64,000 bases of DNA from Blastobasis lacticolella (GCA_905147135.1 LR990049.1:6713428-6777427), one strand, 5' to 3'; counted from the first letter of the stretch, positions 30,906 to 43,327 are shown. The notes: generated by a model not told the origin, from the sequence alone. Made by a program: numbers and translations.

Positions 30906-31788
30906 CGTGACGGGTATCATTCTGGAGGTGACTCTGGCATTTTGGAGGACTTTTTTGGATGCCAGGATGACGATCATGATAAGGCTTGGGATCCTGTGCC
31001 CGTAGTCATTCAGTAACAATAATATTACAACATATTGCTTTTCTACCACACACAGCCAGACCTACTACACGAATCACGAAATTAAATCCTGTTTTTATCG
31101 ACAACCAAGTTGAGTGTTCCCAAAATTCTCGTAGCTAAAACATCTTTTGTTCGTCCAATCTCATTAGATAACGTTTTGAAGCGCGATAGCGCAATTGTTT
31201 TCTTGAAAAACAAACGGACAACGACGGGCCCCGGCAGTCGGGTCAGTTTTATGAATAACGATAAACAGTTTATCTAAATAAAGCAGTTGAGTGGCACAGG
31301 AAACGAGCCACAAAGAAAAGGTTGTAAAAAACGAATGCGGCATTAGCCCGGCGCAAGCGGAAGCCACCTCCCTCATTGTTCCGCGGCCGTGTATGTAGAC
31401 ACAATAATGAAATTGATTTATCAAGAGTTTACAAATGTAACAGCAGTCGTAACTTCGGCAGGCAATCAGATAGTGCGTTTGAAGGAATAGAAATGACACA
31501 CTTATTGTTAATACTTATAGTATTTTACAACAAGCACAGAATGTGTTTGCGTATGTAATGATTCTAAACTGAAACATTTTTACTTCTTTCTATTTGCCAA
31601 TTTACGCAAAAATTATATAAGGACCAACATTAATTTCATATATTATGTTTCAGCACCATTGACCCAATACGAATGCGTACATTATTCCTGCATATAATCG
31701 TAGAACAGCCAGTGGTTGAGCGATCCACACAGCATTGTGAGCAAGAATGTCGACCGGTAACGTGATAGTAGAGTTTCTATGGAAATTG
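30906..31788. other. No recognisable feature
   Basis: A 111-codon minus frame at 31164-31499 is hydrophobic/cysteine-rich without a recognised domain; no support for a gene. Confidence 0.4.
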
Positions 31789-31825
31789 AGAACAGAAATG
31801 GATCGTACGGATCCATTTCTATTCT
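31789..31825. repeat. 37-nt inverted repeat
   Basis: AGAACAGAAATGGATCG faces CGGATCCATTTCTATTCT; one internal mismatch. Isolated. Confidence 0.5.
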
Positions 31826-34225
31826 ATTAAAGCTAATACTAAACTGTTGTTCGTAAATACATTTTACTGGCATAGTACAGGGCTTATTATATTCATTAAC
31901 GTAGTATATATTTTAACTCATATTTTATACTCCTATATATTTTTTAATCACAGCTTTTCCTGCCGAAATACCAAAAACATATTGTCGCATTGTATATTTT
32001 ATCGTCTATGAAATTACAACATATACCTATTCAAAAATATTCTCTAAATTAGGCAATGACTTACTTCTGTATGAAACTCCCTATACCTACTTAAACTTAA
32101 TTTGTATTTTATTATACTGTGGGTCGTACGAATACTTATTGAATTACTTGATAATTTGTAGCGTTGTTTGTCAAAGAAAGGCCTGCTATTCACTATCCCG
32201 CTAATCTGGCTACTCGGGTGGTCCCTCGTAGCCTATGACAGGAATGACAACAGCTTTTTATAACCCACCTCAAATCCGATTTATCATAAACATAAAATTC
32301 GTTCTATTCATTATTCTCTAACACAAGATATTAGACCGATACATACATTAAGAAATTAAGCTTAATTGTATTAAAATTATATCACGTTCCTGTAGTCGGT
32401 TGTGATCCCTGTCGTTGTGTCGAAAAGGTTATTCTAGAAGTACTTATTAGAAATATCCTCATTTCTTCATCATATAGCTTCTCCCTTAAACTAAATTGGA
32501 GTCTAATACGTAATCTCGATAAACAAAAAGATACCTAGTTACCCTATTGTTCTGTGCCTGTGTTTTAGTACAACCGGTACAACCGGTTTTACAATTATAT
32601 CGCGTAACGCAGAATGCCGAAAACATGGGATGTTTTTTTTACGAATTATGGACTGTTCGTTTAAGTACCCGTGTGAAATAATTTAGATCGCATTTAAAAC
32701 ATTACATAATCCAGCTAAAACCTTAATTAAAAATACAACTACTGTTGGAAACATAAAAAATGTATGATAATTTTTCGATATTGCTAAAAGAATACTCAAA
32801 GTAAAAGCGACATAAACATTATTAAAAAATAAAAATTTCTCCTGGTCGGCCAATATTTCAAATTAAGTGTTAATAATTAAAAAGTAGTTTTGCGACAGGT
32901 CGGCGCCGTTCTTAGCCTCTTTGAGTGTAAATTAATTAGCATAGATAACTTTTAAAAATAACTCATTTAACATACATACATTTCCTATTTCTGTAACTGA
33001 TAACCATTTACTTGACCGTAATGATAACCATAATGATATTAAAAATTAACAAAACAAAAGATTAACGAAAAATGTCCTTTTGACCCATAGATATGATATA
33101 AAAATAATAAAACTACTCATCCAATGTGATGTCACAATAAGATCTTCAGTTTCTAAATTTGTCTTACCCAAAAACATCAAACAAACACTATCATGCTAAC
33201 ATCGTTTGCACTTCCGTGCAATAATTAGCAAGTAACAACCCGCAACCGGGCCACTAAATCAAACGGCGCTCAATCTAGTTCAAATTCCTGGCCGTTTTCT
33301 ATCGAAAATTAACGAGCATTAACGGGTACTAAAACTAAAATTGATAACTCCCATTCGCGAATCTCGCACTGATGTTTTGCAAACCCACTAGAAAGTAGGC
33401 AGAATAGTTTAAGCGTACATCTTGTGACGGATGTAGACCCGCGGTTGGTCTTTGAACTCCACTTACGATAGTCATTGACAAATTGGCAACACTTTTACAC
33501 TTTCGCTAATTGACAACAGAACATGGCACTTGGTGAGTTGGCAATGGAGAGGGAGTAGTTTCAATACTTTGATTTGAAGCGGTTTGGTTGTTTCCAATAG
33601 TAAGGTATTGTAGGCCTGCTGGAAGAGATTTCTTTTAGAGATAAGTAGTGCCTGTTATGTTGTAACTAATCTGTACTTTCTGTGATGTTCTGTCGTGTAC
33701 GAAAATCTTTAAATAAATAAGTCATTAAAAAATTGAGAAATAAGTAGCACCAGGTTGAGTTTTACATACAGTATATATCTTTCTTTATGTATCTAAATTA
33801 CTGACCTTGATAAAGTACACAAATTATCAGATATGTTATGGAGCACCGAAACATTGGACAATGAATATCATTGAACTCCAATCACAAAAATTAATAAAAT
33901 TTTATTTAATTAGCAACATCCGTGTTTTTTTCGAAATTTCATATCCTTAACATCATCGTCTTCCCAGCAGGGGGACCACGAGCAGAACGGCGACTAGGTA
34001 TCCGTAAATTCATTCTCCACGTAAGAAAAGGTAAGGTTGGCTTTGATGCATAAGAAGGTAGTAGAATTTCGCATATTTCCTAGATTAAACCAAAATGTAC
34101 ACAGTTTCGTCTGCGCGAACAAGTGTTTACAGTTCATATTCCATTCAATATTTCCAACTCCACATATCTTTTTTTAAAACATGTCTTAGTACCTCTACCT
34201 TTATACTACTACCTTAGTACCTCTA
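31826..34225. other. Long AT-rich stretch without features
   Basis: No open frame above 60 codons and no repeat that I can match in this window. The most featureless 2.4 kb seen. Confidence 0.5.
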
Positions 34226-34325
34226 TCAATCAATCCTCAGCCTATACTAGTCCAATGTTGGACATATAAGCCTGACCTCGGCTTGCCAAATCCATTCAAA
34301 TCTTGCAAATCACTTGATTGCTGTG
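34226..34325 (-). mobile_element. Retroelement 3' fragment with CAGCAGTGG-like motif
   Basis: Plus strand: CCTCAGCCTATACTAGTCCA, ATGTTGGACATATAAGCCTG, ACCTCGGCTTGCCAAATCC. This is the reverse of the lepidopteran end GAGGCCTATGTCCAGCAGTGGACT...AGGCTGA. Short and diverged. Confidence 0.5.
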
Positions 34326-34429
34326 TGTGCTAAACCGTCATTATCAGAGAAAACAACAAAGAAGTAACATTTTAAGATTAAAAGGTGCATTGTTCAAAGT
34401 TAATCTCTTCGTTGGAAGTTTCACTACTT

Positions 34430-34500
34430 CGCGTTAACTGGTCGGCGGGTGGCGTGATGCCGCACGTCATGATCGCCGCCAGACAGTGTGACGTGTGACG
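34430..34500. other. GC-rich patch with TGACG words
   Basis: CGCACGTCATGATCGCC and GTGTGACGTGTGACGCACAC give several TGACG/CGTCA words within 60 nt, like clustered CRE half-sites. No promoter motif accompanies them. Confidence 0.2.
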
Positions 34501-34746
34501 CACACACACAGAGACGTTTTTGCAAACATAAATATTGTGTACACACAGTACTCTTCATATCATTATGACCTTAGCACATGGTGTCTGATTATTAGCATAA
34601 AAGTTTGACTAGTACCTAGTACATATGGTTTGAAAGTAAGAATATTATTATTATATTACTATGATATGTTAGCGGTTTTCAAACGCGCGCTGTTCAGATA
34701 TCTGTAGACATTTAATTATTTCGCGGGTTTTTTTTGAGATCAAATG

Positions 34747-34776
34747 TAGGACCCTAACCATTAGGTTAGGGTCCTA
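34747..34776. repeat. Perfect 12-bp-stem hairpin
   Basis: TAGGACCCTAAC, loop CATTAG, GTTAGGGTCCTA. It is not followed by a T-run, and terminator logic does not apply in this genome. Isolated. Confidence 0.6.
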
Positions 34777-35686
34777 TATTAATAGGTACCGGTAATTCGG
34801 AGATTACTCCCAACATACTAACACAATTTTTTCCTCTTTACAGCAGGTATGAGTAAGATAGGTACTCACATATAGCATGAAGATTTGTAAGGAACTGGTA
34901 TTACTTTATCATTACCTGAAAACTCGCTGTGGACTGCGCCGGATGGATGATAAAGTAAGTATTATTTTTACCACTAATAGCCGGTCTCCGAAGTCAACGC
35001 CTTAACTATTCCTGCTGAAATGCTTGCGTTGTTGTGTTTCTGTTTATTAATTACAGCCTCTTGAGACAAATCTGACGAAATTAGGAAGAGGAAGAAGTTT
35101 AAATCATAGGCAGTTTATAGGCATCTCCCTGCCCTCATTATCTCCATACCTTATCCGTTTAATCCGTGGTATATTGAGGGTAAAATAAATAAAAAAGAGG
35201 TCAATACACTGGCCAATTTGTTTCGAACGCAAGCCTAAAACACTGAGATTGAGACATCGCAAACTGACACCCGACATTCAGTTGCAATTGGCCGACACAA
35301 ACTATTATGTAAGACCGTGTAATTTGTCCAGACAGCGTTAAATTCGCTTAAACACGAAATAAAAAACAAGGAGACAGAACTCTGCGTGAAAAAATTGTGA
35401 CCTAACTTAAGGTTAGGCGACTGTAACGCGCGAATAGTCTTTCGTTAACGTAAAACCCTATCGGGGCTGTCAAGCTTGAAGAGTCGTTTTGCATTGATCT
35501 TCTAAATCTTCTTAGTCTCAAGTAACTTGCATTACAACTTTCGTATGGAAAAACCAAGCGGGCTCCTTATTAATCTTCAGTAAAAGTGAACCTATCTGTT
35601 AACCTAGATCATCCTTTCGCGGATCATCTTTTATTTTATCACAGTTCTATCAATCAAACAGATTGTATTAAGGCTAAGCCACTCTA
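34777..35686. other. No recognisable feature
   Basis: AT-rich, no shared repeat. Confidence 0.45.
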
Positions 35687-36592
35687 CTAGCTAGTAGTAG
35701 AGATGGGCCTACTAGTCGGGTACAAAAAGCCGATCATTGTTTTAGGCAAAGTTCGGATGGCATCGGTAATCTCGTAGGTGCAAGCAGAGATCACATTGTT
35801 ACACCTGTAACATTCCTGATGAACTTCTGTCGTTTTTTATACGATAATCAACTTTTCTTGCACGTTCGTTTAATAAGTCTAGGTCTTCCTCTTCCAATTT
35901 TTGAGCTAACGTCAAATCTCTAATGCTACTTGAGCTAGGGCTACCGCTTAGGTCAGGATTACGGCAAGCTGATATACATACATGGTTTGTAGCTTATCGC
36001 CGATATGCAATAATTTGGATTACAAACAATCCATTGAATCGGAAGCAGGTAGTTGATGCTTCACTGCTCTATCTCAAAGGTGACAGCAGTACTCGACTCC
36101 ATACTAGACCAAACTAGTGTTTGGTAAGCTACAGGGTGCGAGGATGCTAATTAATTAGTTGCAGTTTTTGCTTCTGTCTATTTTTAAGGGGTTGGTTTAA
36201 GTAGAGTTAACTCATCACCAAAAAGCTAGAGGGAGGATATTGGTCAATAGGACAGGTGCACCCCAAAAAGTTGGAGCAAGATTGTATGGCTTCCTTTTGG
36301 TGGAAAATAAAGAGGTCTGTGTTTTAGTAGAATTAAGTTGAACACTCGACTGCAATCACCATTGAGACTTGACATACATCGCGATAAATCGCAATTTTCA
36401 AACACAATCTCTTGCAGTCCTTAATCACTCAAGAAAGCCAGTGAAATAGATAAGATAGTTAATAGCGAAATTATTCAATGGAAATAAAATTTTGATTCGA
36501 TTGGTCAGCAGCTTTTGCTGGATAGTCGGCGGCTGCAAATGTGGCCGAATAGTCGGCTTTGCCCACTAGTCGCGCACATCTCCACTAGCTAG
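35687..36592. mobile_element. hAT-like DNA transposon remnant, about 0.9 kb
   Basis: CTAGCTAG lies at both 35687-35694 and 36585-36592, fitting the 8-bp duplication made by hAT elements. The left end TAGAGATGGGCCTACTAGTC and the right end, reversed, TGGAGATGTGCGCGACTAGT are inverted repeats continuing to AAAGCCGA (about 35 nt with mismatches); YAGRGATG ends are hAT-like. Three nucleotides (TAG) separate the left duplication from the terminus. CTAGCTAG is itself palindromic, which weakens the duplication slightly. Inside, the minus strand has a 65-codon open frame (35799-35993) with charged KLEEEDLDLLNERARK and no in-frame ATG. I could not match it to a transposase. Confidence 0.6.
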
Positions 36593-36717
36593 GCGCCACA
36601 CTATGCTACTAATTGCTATAGGTTTCGCTTACTGGTGTCGACGCTAGTATTCTGTACAAGAGACCATTCGACCAGTTTATTTATTTAAAAGTGAGTTTTT
36701 ACAATATCTATCCTCTT

Positions 36718-36765
36718 TGCCCAGCAGTGGGATGATTCAGACTGATATAAATAAATAAATCCAAA
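36718..36765 (+). mobile_element. Retroelement 3' tail fragment
   Basis: CTTTGCCCAGCAGTGGGATG, CAGACTGATATAAATAAATA. A lepidopteran LINE/SINE 3' end with an AAAT-type tail; only about 50 nt remain. Confidence 0.55.
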
Positions 36766-38730
36766 AATATGTTAACCTGAAATTTGCTACATATTTCGCA
36801 TTTCCTATTTGTATTTTCCTTTCTTCATAAAATATCAGCAAAACCACCGCTAATTATGCACGTTCTACTAAAGCCTAGGCGTTATACCGGCATCCAGTTT
36901 AAAATGCATCTTTAAAATAGTTTATAAGTTGGCATTAGCATAATTGGAATATTGCGATGTGTTTAGAGCGAAAGCTTTCGCGTAGATAACGGTTGATAAT
37001 TAGATGGTCAAGCAAATATGTATAGTATAAGCGCTTATTGAAGACTATGTGAAATGTATACCGGAATCTATATTACCTATTTAATATAGGGTTGCGGATG
37101 CTCTTTATAAGAAATTGTATCTGGTATTTTGGGTATTTTAAAAGGGCAGGTATTTAAAAAGTAAACAGATAAATTAATGACTTCGCTGGGGAGATGCTAG
37201 GTTTAGTTTCCTACGGAGAAATCATAAAGTTAAATTATATTCAACAATATTATATTTCACTTCATGGGAGAAACCCACGTCTTTCTCTGTCCCTTTAATA
37301 TTTTGGCCAAAAAGTGGAGCAACATGACACTCGTATCTTTGTCAAAAAATGCAATAAATTATGTTCTGAAACTATTTTTTTTATCAACCTTTTATCGCCC
37401 GGTAAAACCAACCACGATGGGGTTATCTTATTGCCTTAAACAGTTCCTATGACCACCTTCCGTCACAACGCCCATATATTTACCATAATGTACAATGATT
37501 GTTGTATATTATATACAGAGCTAATAGTTTTCGTTGTTTATTATTTATCATACTGTACCACTCACGTACCTAATAGACCATATGACCATCGTCCAAAAAA
37601 TCTTTATTGTGCTCACAAACTGCATTCCTGTCATGAATTCTCGAATTTTTAAATCTATAACGACGCCATCCTTAATTTCAAGTTAGGTACGCCATGCCAA
37701 TGCCCATTATCCGCCCGCTGATAACTGCCTGTAATAACACAAAATTGTCAGACCCAAATATCGGCTAGCCTCACTAGCAAATCTAACTTTCCAAACTGGA
37801 ACCTGTTTAGCCTATTGTATTGAAATACCAGTACCGTTAGTCCTATTAAACGTCTTGCGAATTGTATTAATAACTCTGCTGTAAGCGTGTTTTAAGTGAC
37901 GTCACAAGTATTGGTTGGTGGTATAGCAGTGGTGGTCTGGTGATCTCGAACTTCACAGGTCTACATGGCCTACAAGCGGCGCCCGCCGTCATAGTTTCAG
38001 CTGATAAGTATTTCTCCAAGTGAAAGATGAAACACGTAACGAACCGAAATGTGTTTAGGGCTCTGGAACACTTATATCTAAGTAGATTATGGAAATTATA
38101 TTCATTTACAGTTTAATACCAAGGACTTACCGGACGTTCTTCACCTACTGCAATCGACCTTGACAACACCACTTCTTATGATGTTAAATTTGATTACCTT
38201 TGAATAGTTGATCTAATTCATTCATCCATTTGCGGTTTTAAGGAGTATTTAAAAAGATAAAGTATTTTAAAAGCACGTAAATCCGACAGAACACACAATA
38301 TTTTTCTTGCCCTTCTCAACATGAGTTACCGATTACCTAGCATCCCGATAGAACAAGAGCATATTATTTTTATCTAAACCGATGAAACAAAGATTGTTAT
38401 CAAACCAATTAATACTTACAAAACAGTCAAGTATTTGTCTTAATTATCTATATTAATATTAGTACTAGTATACCTACATATCATGGAAATAAACATAAGA
38501 TAGACAACAAGAACAGCCCTACAAGATAACATTGAGAAAGTCGTGGAGAGGATGGATGGAGGCGGCATACTGCTGAACTGAGTCGATGCTCTGGGGAAGG
38601 CCTAAATCAAGCATTGGGGGGTCCTTTGGGGCTGTAACTGAAATGACAGTAACACTACTACTTAGAGGCTAAATAAATACCTAAGTCAAGTATTTAGATT
38701 TCTCTGCTTGGATTGTATTATGCTATGTAG
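36766..38730. other. No recognised gene
   Basis: AT-rich frames at 37264 and 37449 are not recognised. At 38545-38650 the sequence (GGATGGAGGCGGCATACTGC, GGGGTCCTTTGGGGCTG) might be a decayed LINE C-terminus, too weak to call. Confidence 0.4.
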
Positions 38731-39285
38731 ATGTCGCAGCCATCTGGTTGAATCAGCCATTTAATGAGAAGGCTAGTCTTTTAATTAAACGCTGGCATTC
38801 AATTGTAAGCCTAGGCCGAACTATCAACCATTAAACGTTTAACTAGTTGCCTTATAGTAAGCCAGCCCTTTGAAGACGGCTGCCGTAAAATCAGGCAGGT
38901 AATTTAAATTTTGTTCAAATTTTATCCACTGCAGCGCTAGTAATCACCAAAACAAATATGGCGTCAGACAGCTCGCACTGCAAAGTTTTTGAATTTTTTT
39001 CGTACAAAAATATATTTTTTTCAAATTAAAGTGATGTCTTTTAATTAGTTATTTTTTTATCTTCAGTAACTAACGTCATCATTAAAGTTGCTCACTCATG
39101 GTCACTCTAGTCAAACATCTATATGGGGATTTAACAAAACGGCTAAATAAAGTTTAACCAAATAGTTGAACGTTACATTCAACTATTTGGCTAGTGGTCT
39201 ATTCGCCATTCAATTGAACTCCGGCGTTTAATTAACGGGCTAGCATTCTCATTGAATGGCTGATTTAACCAGATGGCTGCGACAT
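38731..39285. mobile_element. 555-bp element with about 100-nt terminal inverted repeats
   Basis: The left end ATGTCGCAGCCATCTGGTTG and the right end reversed ATGTCGCAGCCATCTGGTTA pair onward through AATCAGCCATT, AATGAGAA-GCTAG and TTAATTAAACGC for about 100 nt. The centre is AT-rich and non-coding. A perfect 13-bp-stem hairpin (CCAAATAGTTGAA) sits in the right arm at 39158-39190. No transposase, so non-autonomous. It ends 15 nt before a LINE relic. Confidence 0.8.
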
Positions 39286-39299
39286 AGACACCTGCTCAA

Positions 39300-39770
39300 C
39301 GAACGCCAACGAATGGATTTCGTTGACCTTCGATTGTCCTGGCTGTTTGGATGGATTAGCGATGATTGTCGCCAATAATTGTCTGTCTATAAATGCTGGA
39401 GTTCCCCAAGGCCCTGTGCTGTCACCTACGTTATTCATTAAGCAAATTAATTATATATTGTAGATCGGCATTCATTTCTCTGCGGATGATAGCACGGGTG
39501 ACGTCTATTATACAGGCCATGCAAATCGCGCAGACAGAGAAGGGAGTCCGTGGAGTAGGTTTCCGAAAGGGGCAGACGAAACCTCGTCCAGTTCAACCCC
39601 ACGAAGACATGGCGTTCATGGCGAAAAAGCCCATTTTATGTAGTGCCACAGTTCCAGAAAGTACCCCTTACCATTTCGAAGAGTATCGGTGTCCTTATTA
39701 GGATTTTTGTTATTTCAGCATATGCAAAATGTAAGTTGGAAAATCGATTCGAAACAAGATGATTTGAATG
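39300..39770 (+). pseudogene. Jockey/CR1-like LINE reverse transcriptase relic
   Basis: One plus frame reads AGVPQGPVLSPTLF (39394-39435), an in-frame stop after NYIL, then HFSADDSTGDVYYTGHANR (39472 on), which holds the catalytic Asp-Asp. Past a frameshift, NLVQFNP-like and KKPI...TPY-like remnants of the thumb follow to about 39720. ADDSTGD.YYTGHAN is distinctive of a LINE lineage common in moths and butterflies. The stop and frameshifts make it inactive; the endonuclease and N-terminal part are missing. The 102-codon frame at 39393-39701 is a shifted reading of it. Confidence 0.85.
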
Positions 39771-40190
39771 AATGACAACTAGCCAGACATTCGATCGCCA
39801 TCTCACCTGGTGGTAAGCAGGCACGGATCCAGACCCTAAAAAATGTGGTTGTGGATACGATCACCTGAAAAACGGCCAAATGCGAGTCGGAATTTGCAGC
39901 AAAGTGTTTGAGATCTTCCTATACTTTCACGGATACTGCTACTGGGTATTTTCACTTTAACTTTTCTATACAACGTTATCATTAGACCTCAATCAGGGTT
40001 GTGGGTATGCCCATCGTGCCCACAACGCTGGATCCACGCTTGGTGGTATATAGGTGACGATGCGGCCGAAGATGGAAAATGCCCATCTAGAAACAACGTA
40101 TTCACTTATAATGTTAAGGAACCACTCGAAGGCAACGTCCCATTCATTACCCGTACGTGTTTATCTCATCCGTCATCAGTTCAGATCATC
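39771..40190. other. Unassigned stretch
   Basis: An open plus frame from 39999 runs into the adjacent reversed SINE. Its first 65 residues have two Trp-rich patches but no recognised motif. It may be an unclassified repeat. Confidence 0.3.
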
Positions 40191-40432
40191 GTGATCCAGG
40201 ATTTGGCAGATCAGGTAATTACAGTAGAGCGACTGCCATCTGACCTCTGTGACAATGAGAAACTGGCCAGATTGGATCATGGTTATACATTCAGTCACTT
40301 AAAATGTACAGATTTACGCACGACGTATTTCCCCCACCGTAAGAGCTGTACATAACTCAGAAAAACTTGTTGGTACATATGTGGCGCTTACGACTCAGAC
40401 CAGCTAGCCATTAATTAGGCCACCGACTCTCC
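40191..40432 (-). mobile_element. S1 SINE copy 7, 3' end missing
   Basis: Minus strand: GGAGAGTCGGTGGCCTAATT, CTGAGTCGTAAGCGCCAC, AAGTTTTTCTGAGTTATGTA, then the body down to CAAATCCTGGATCACGATG. A 15-nt gap has removed the B-box. The tail is absent. Confidence 0.75.
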
Positions 40433-41186
40433 TTCATTAGCCGAACGTATTGTAAAGGTTGAATGTAATGACTTTCTACATCATATTATGTCTTTTGTTG
40501 AACCAAGGCGGTACGTGCAGGTAGTTGGAAGATCATACCTTATACTGGTTCCATCCTTATGGGTGGAGCGGCGCTCGCGTTTCCTGATAGCGGAAAGGCA
40601 CCGGTTGATTGAACCGTGCATCTCCTTTTTACACTCCACGGAATGCAACCTGTAGATTCCCGATAGACGTGCCCCTACGCCGATGCTCGAGACTCTGTAC
40701 CTTCGCATCAATCAGTTGAGTCACAAAGTATCTTCTTTTTTGCACTATTTTCCACCAAATACAAAGCGGCCAGTAACATTCTCCCAGATAATTTATCATT
40801 GTCAATCAATAATCAAAACACGTTAACAATACTTAAACATGGCTGTCTAAAATAGCTTTCTAAGTTAAATTACATCAATTCTTAGCAACATGTATTCAAC
40901 AAAAAGTTATTGTGTAATTTTATATATAGGACCTAATTAAAGCTACAATACTGTATTTCCGAGTTAAGTTGTAGTGAAAGCTGTGATGTTGTGCTGTAAA
41001 AGAGAAAGGATTTGTTGTATCTGAAATTACTGTAATGTTTTATCGTGGTAGTAATTACAACTACACCAAATGGTAACTTTTCAAATGTTTGATAATAATA
41101 TTGTGTTACTAGTACGTGATTTTCAAAAGTAATTCATATTTTGTTTGATTATTAGGGAATGTTAAGCACTAATAAAACTCATACTC
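40433..41186. other. No recognised feature
   Basis: A GC-richer patch at 40500-40710 keeps a 76-codon Arg/Ser-rich minus frame open; not recognised. The rest is AT-rich. Confidence 0.4.
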
Positions 41187-41270
41187 AAAATTTCTTTATT
41201 GATTAGAACATTCAATATCTCTTTCAATAGTCAAAAAGGAGGGTAGGAAAGTAGGAAAGAAGGTAGAATA
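41187..41270 (-). mobile_element. Retroelement 3' end, copy 3
   Basis: Minus strand: CTTTCCTACCCTCCTTTTTG, ACTATTGAAAGAGATATTGA, ATGTTCTAATCAATAAAGAAATT, TTGAG. Same segment as 10938-11035, including the flanking GGAGGGTAGGAAAGTAGGAA, so the family can be extended at least 30 nt 5' of the AATAAA. Confidence 0.6.
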
Positions 41271-41285
41271 GTAATAATTAATTCA

Positions 41286-41604
41286 GTAAAGGTATCCGAC
41301 TCGTAAGCGGGAGGTACCCGGTTCGGACCCCAGTGCCGCAATGTACCAATGACTCCTTTCTGAATTATGTACATTAGTTGAACACTAACCGATCCTGTAC
41401 GGTGATGGAAAATAACGTGATGAAACCTGCCCATTAAGGCGACTGAATATGTAACCGTCAGGGCCTCGGAGGTCAGATGGCAGTCACTTCACTATAATTA
41501 CCTGATCTGCCAATTCCTGGATCATGGTCAAGGCACGGACCCTGGGGTTTTGTGCGCGAGAGCACAAGCAGGACATTAACGACAAGATGCTGATGAGATG
41601 ATGA
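41286..41604 (+). mobile_element. S1 SINE copy 8, nearly full length
   Basis: Starts GTAAAGGTATCCGACTCGTA (A-box region lost), keeps GGTACCCGGTTCGGACCCCA with one B-box change, GAATTATGTACATTAGTTGA, the body, and ends GACATTAACGACAAGATGCT then GATGATGA. It lies 16 nt from the retroelement 3' end copy 3. Confidence 0.85.
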
Positions 41605-41941
41605 CTTCCCGTCCATTTGATAAGTTCATAAGTTTCTGGATATTTGGATAATAGAAATAGCAAACAATTTAATCTTACTCACACACTTATGGAATAATAA
41701 GCTTTCTGCTTGTTCAGGTGAAAGCTACACGTCGCTTTCAATGGCACTAAGCAAGCTAAAAGGCAAACAAAAGTGTATTGCACATACACACTATTTTAAG
41801 TGCGTTACGAGCTTTTAAAGATTTTATTTACATACCAATGAGGTCCCCATCATTCGTGCCAAGTATGAAAACCATAATGCAAACTATTGTTCTGGTTCTA
41901 AAAACTTCAGCAATGGATTATAACACGGTTAAGTTACAATT

Positions 41942-42262
41942 GAAGCGCCGGTGGCCTAGTAGTTAAGGGATTCAACTCATAAGCGAGAAGTTTCGGGTTC
42001 GTACCCCATCAGTGCTGCCATGTACCAATGACTGTTTTGTGATATTAGTTGCACTATAACCGATGCTCTTACGGTGAAGGAAAACATCGCGATGAAACCT
42101 GCACATTTAGGCGACAGAATGTGTAACCATGACCCAATGTAGTCTGGTTCCCCTGCTAGGGTTACTGAGATCAGATGGCAGTCGCTCCACTGAAATTACC
42201 TGATCTACCAAATTATCACGTGCAAAAGCATAATCGGGACATTAACGCCAAGATGATGATTA
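41942..42262 (+). mobile_element. S1 SINE copy 9, full length
   Basis: Starts GAAGCGCCGGTGGCCTAGTA (A-box), contains TTTCGGGTTCGTACCCCAT (B-box with one change), GATGCTCTTACGGTGAAGGA, TGCACATTTAGGCGACAGAA, CTGGTTCCCCTGCTAGGGTT, and ends GGACATTAACGCCAAGATGA. About 30 nt in the CCTGGATCATGGTCAAGG segment are deleted. The most complete uninterrupted copy in the window. Confidence 0.9.
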
Positions 42263-42289
42263 TTTTAAAAAAATAGTTTTAAATAAAGC

Positions 42290-42326
42290 GCCTTGCCCAA
42301 CCTAACCGCTCGGCCACCGAGGCTCA
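42290..42326 (-). repeat. tRNA-like 5' fragment
   Basis: Minus strand GAGCCTCGGTGGCCGAGCGG then TTAGGTTGGGCAAGGCGC: an A-box-containing SINE head fragment of a slightly different type, just past S1 copy 9. No B-box. Confidence 0.4.
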
Positions 42327-43327
42327 GTACATACCAAAAATTATTCTTCATTTAATAGAGCGTCACCGCAAAATACCGAGGACTTAACGAAGTAGAGATT
42401 AAAGAGTAGGAAAGAGGACCCTGGCAGCAGCCGGGATGGGCCGCTAGATTGATGAAGGTGACTTAAATGAAATAGTTTTTACTTTTACCAAGTAGTGAGT
42501 CACTTACTTGAAAAATAATAGCTAATATTAGCATACTCTGTAAGTCTGAATCACTTATATAATTTTGTAATGCCTGCAAACTGATTCTACCATACTATTG
42601 CGTTAAGGAAAAATATACTGAGCCGACTATTTCTAAGAACAAAATCATGGCCGTGGCCCGCCGTGGGCGAAATTTGCACAAGATCTACGTGCTGATTTAA
42701 CAATATCCTCCTAGGAACGTTACAGATTTCCTAGCTATAATTTCGTTAATTTTTTTGTCTGATCTGTTCAGTTATTCCGCCAGAAAAAAAAAACAGACAC
42801 GCACAGTTTCCCAATAATGGCATCTAAGTTTACCTATACAGTTTGTATACCAAGCTTCAGCTTTAAAATTACAGTTTCTGGCTCCAAATGCTATACTCCT
42901 TCCAACTCCCATTATAAATCCTCGGTGCACCCGCCGCTTCGGAACTGGTATACCACGGGTGATATATAGCAAGTCACGTTTCATATCAATTTATAGCCTA
43001 GAGTAAACAACGTAACGAGCTCTCTGTGGAAAGTGGAAACGATCAGGGATAGGATTTATCACTCGACCAGTATATAGATCTGTCGTTGTCAATGGGACGT
43101 CTTGAACGGTGGCAGTTGTTTCTAGGAGTGGCTAGGGGTGCACTACACTATTATTGCGTTTGATTTTTGTTATGAATTACATGCTCTTGCTAGCATATTG
43201 ATCAACATATGTGCACGAAACTTTACGGAGTTAGCGTGGACCCTTAATAAATACCTGATAACTTATGATTATTTGTACGGATGATGTCGAGGAGAAAGGC
43301 TTGTAAAAAAGAAATGTGTATGAACGA
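42327..43327. other. No recognised feature
   Basis: A 70-codon minus frame at 42772-42984 (PVPKRRVHRGFIMGVGR) is not recognised. At 42413-42450 CCCTGGCAGCAGCCGGGATG loosely matches 59083-59102. Confidence 0.35.

Noticed and set aside
31164..31499. 111-codon minus-strand protein
   Set aside because: Hydrophobic, cysteine-rich, AT-rich translation with no motif; typical chance frame.
34747..34776. Rho-independent terminator
   Set aside because: The hairpin is perfect but lacks a T-run, and the window is eukaryotic.
38545..38650. LINE C-terminal relic
   Set aside because: WRR and GGP strings are suggestive, but no diagnostic motif such as WxDD or GEAY remains.
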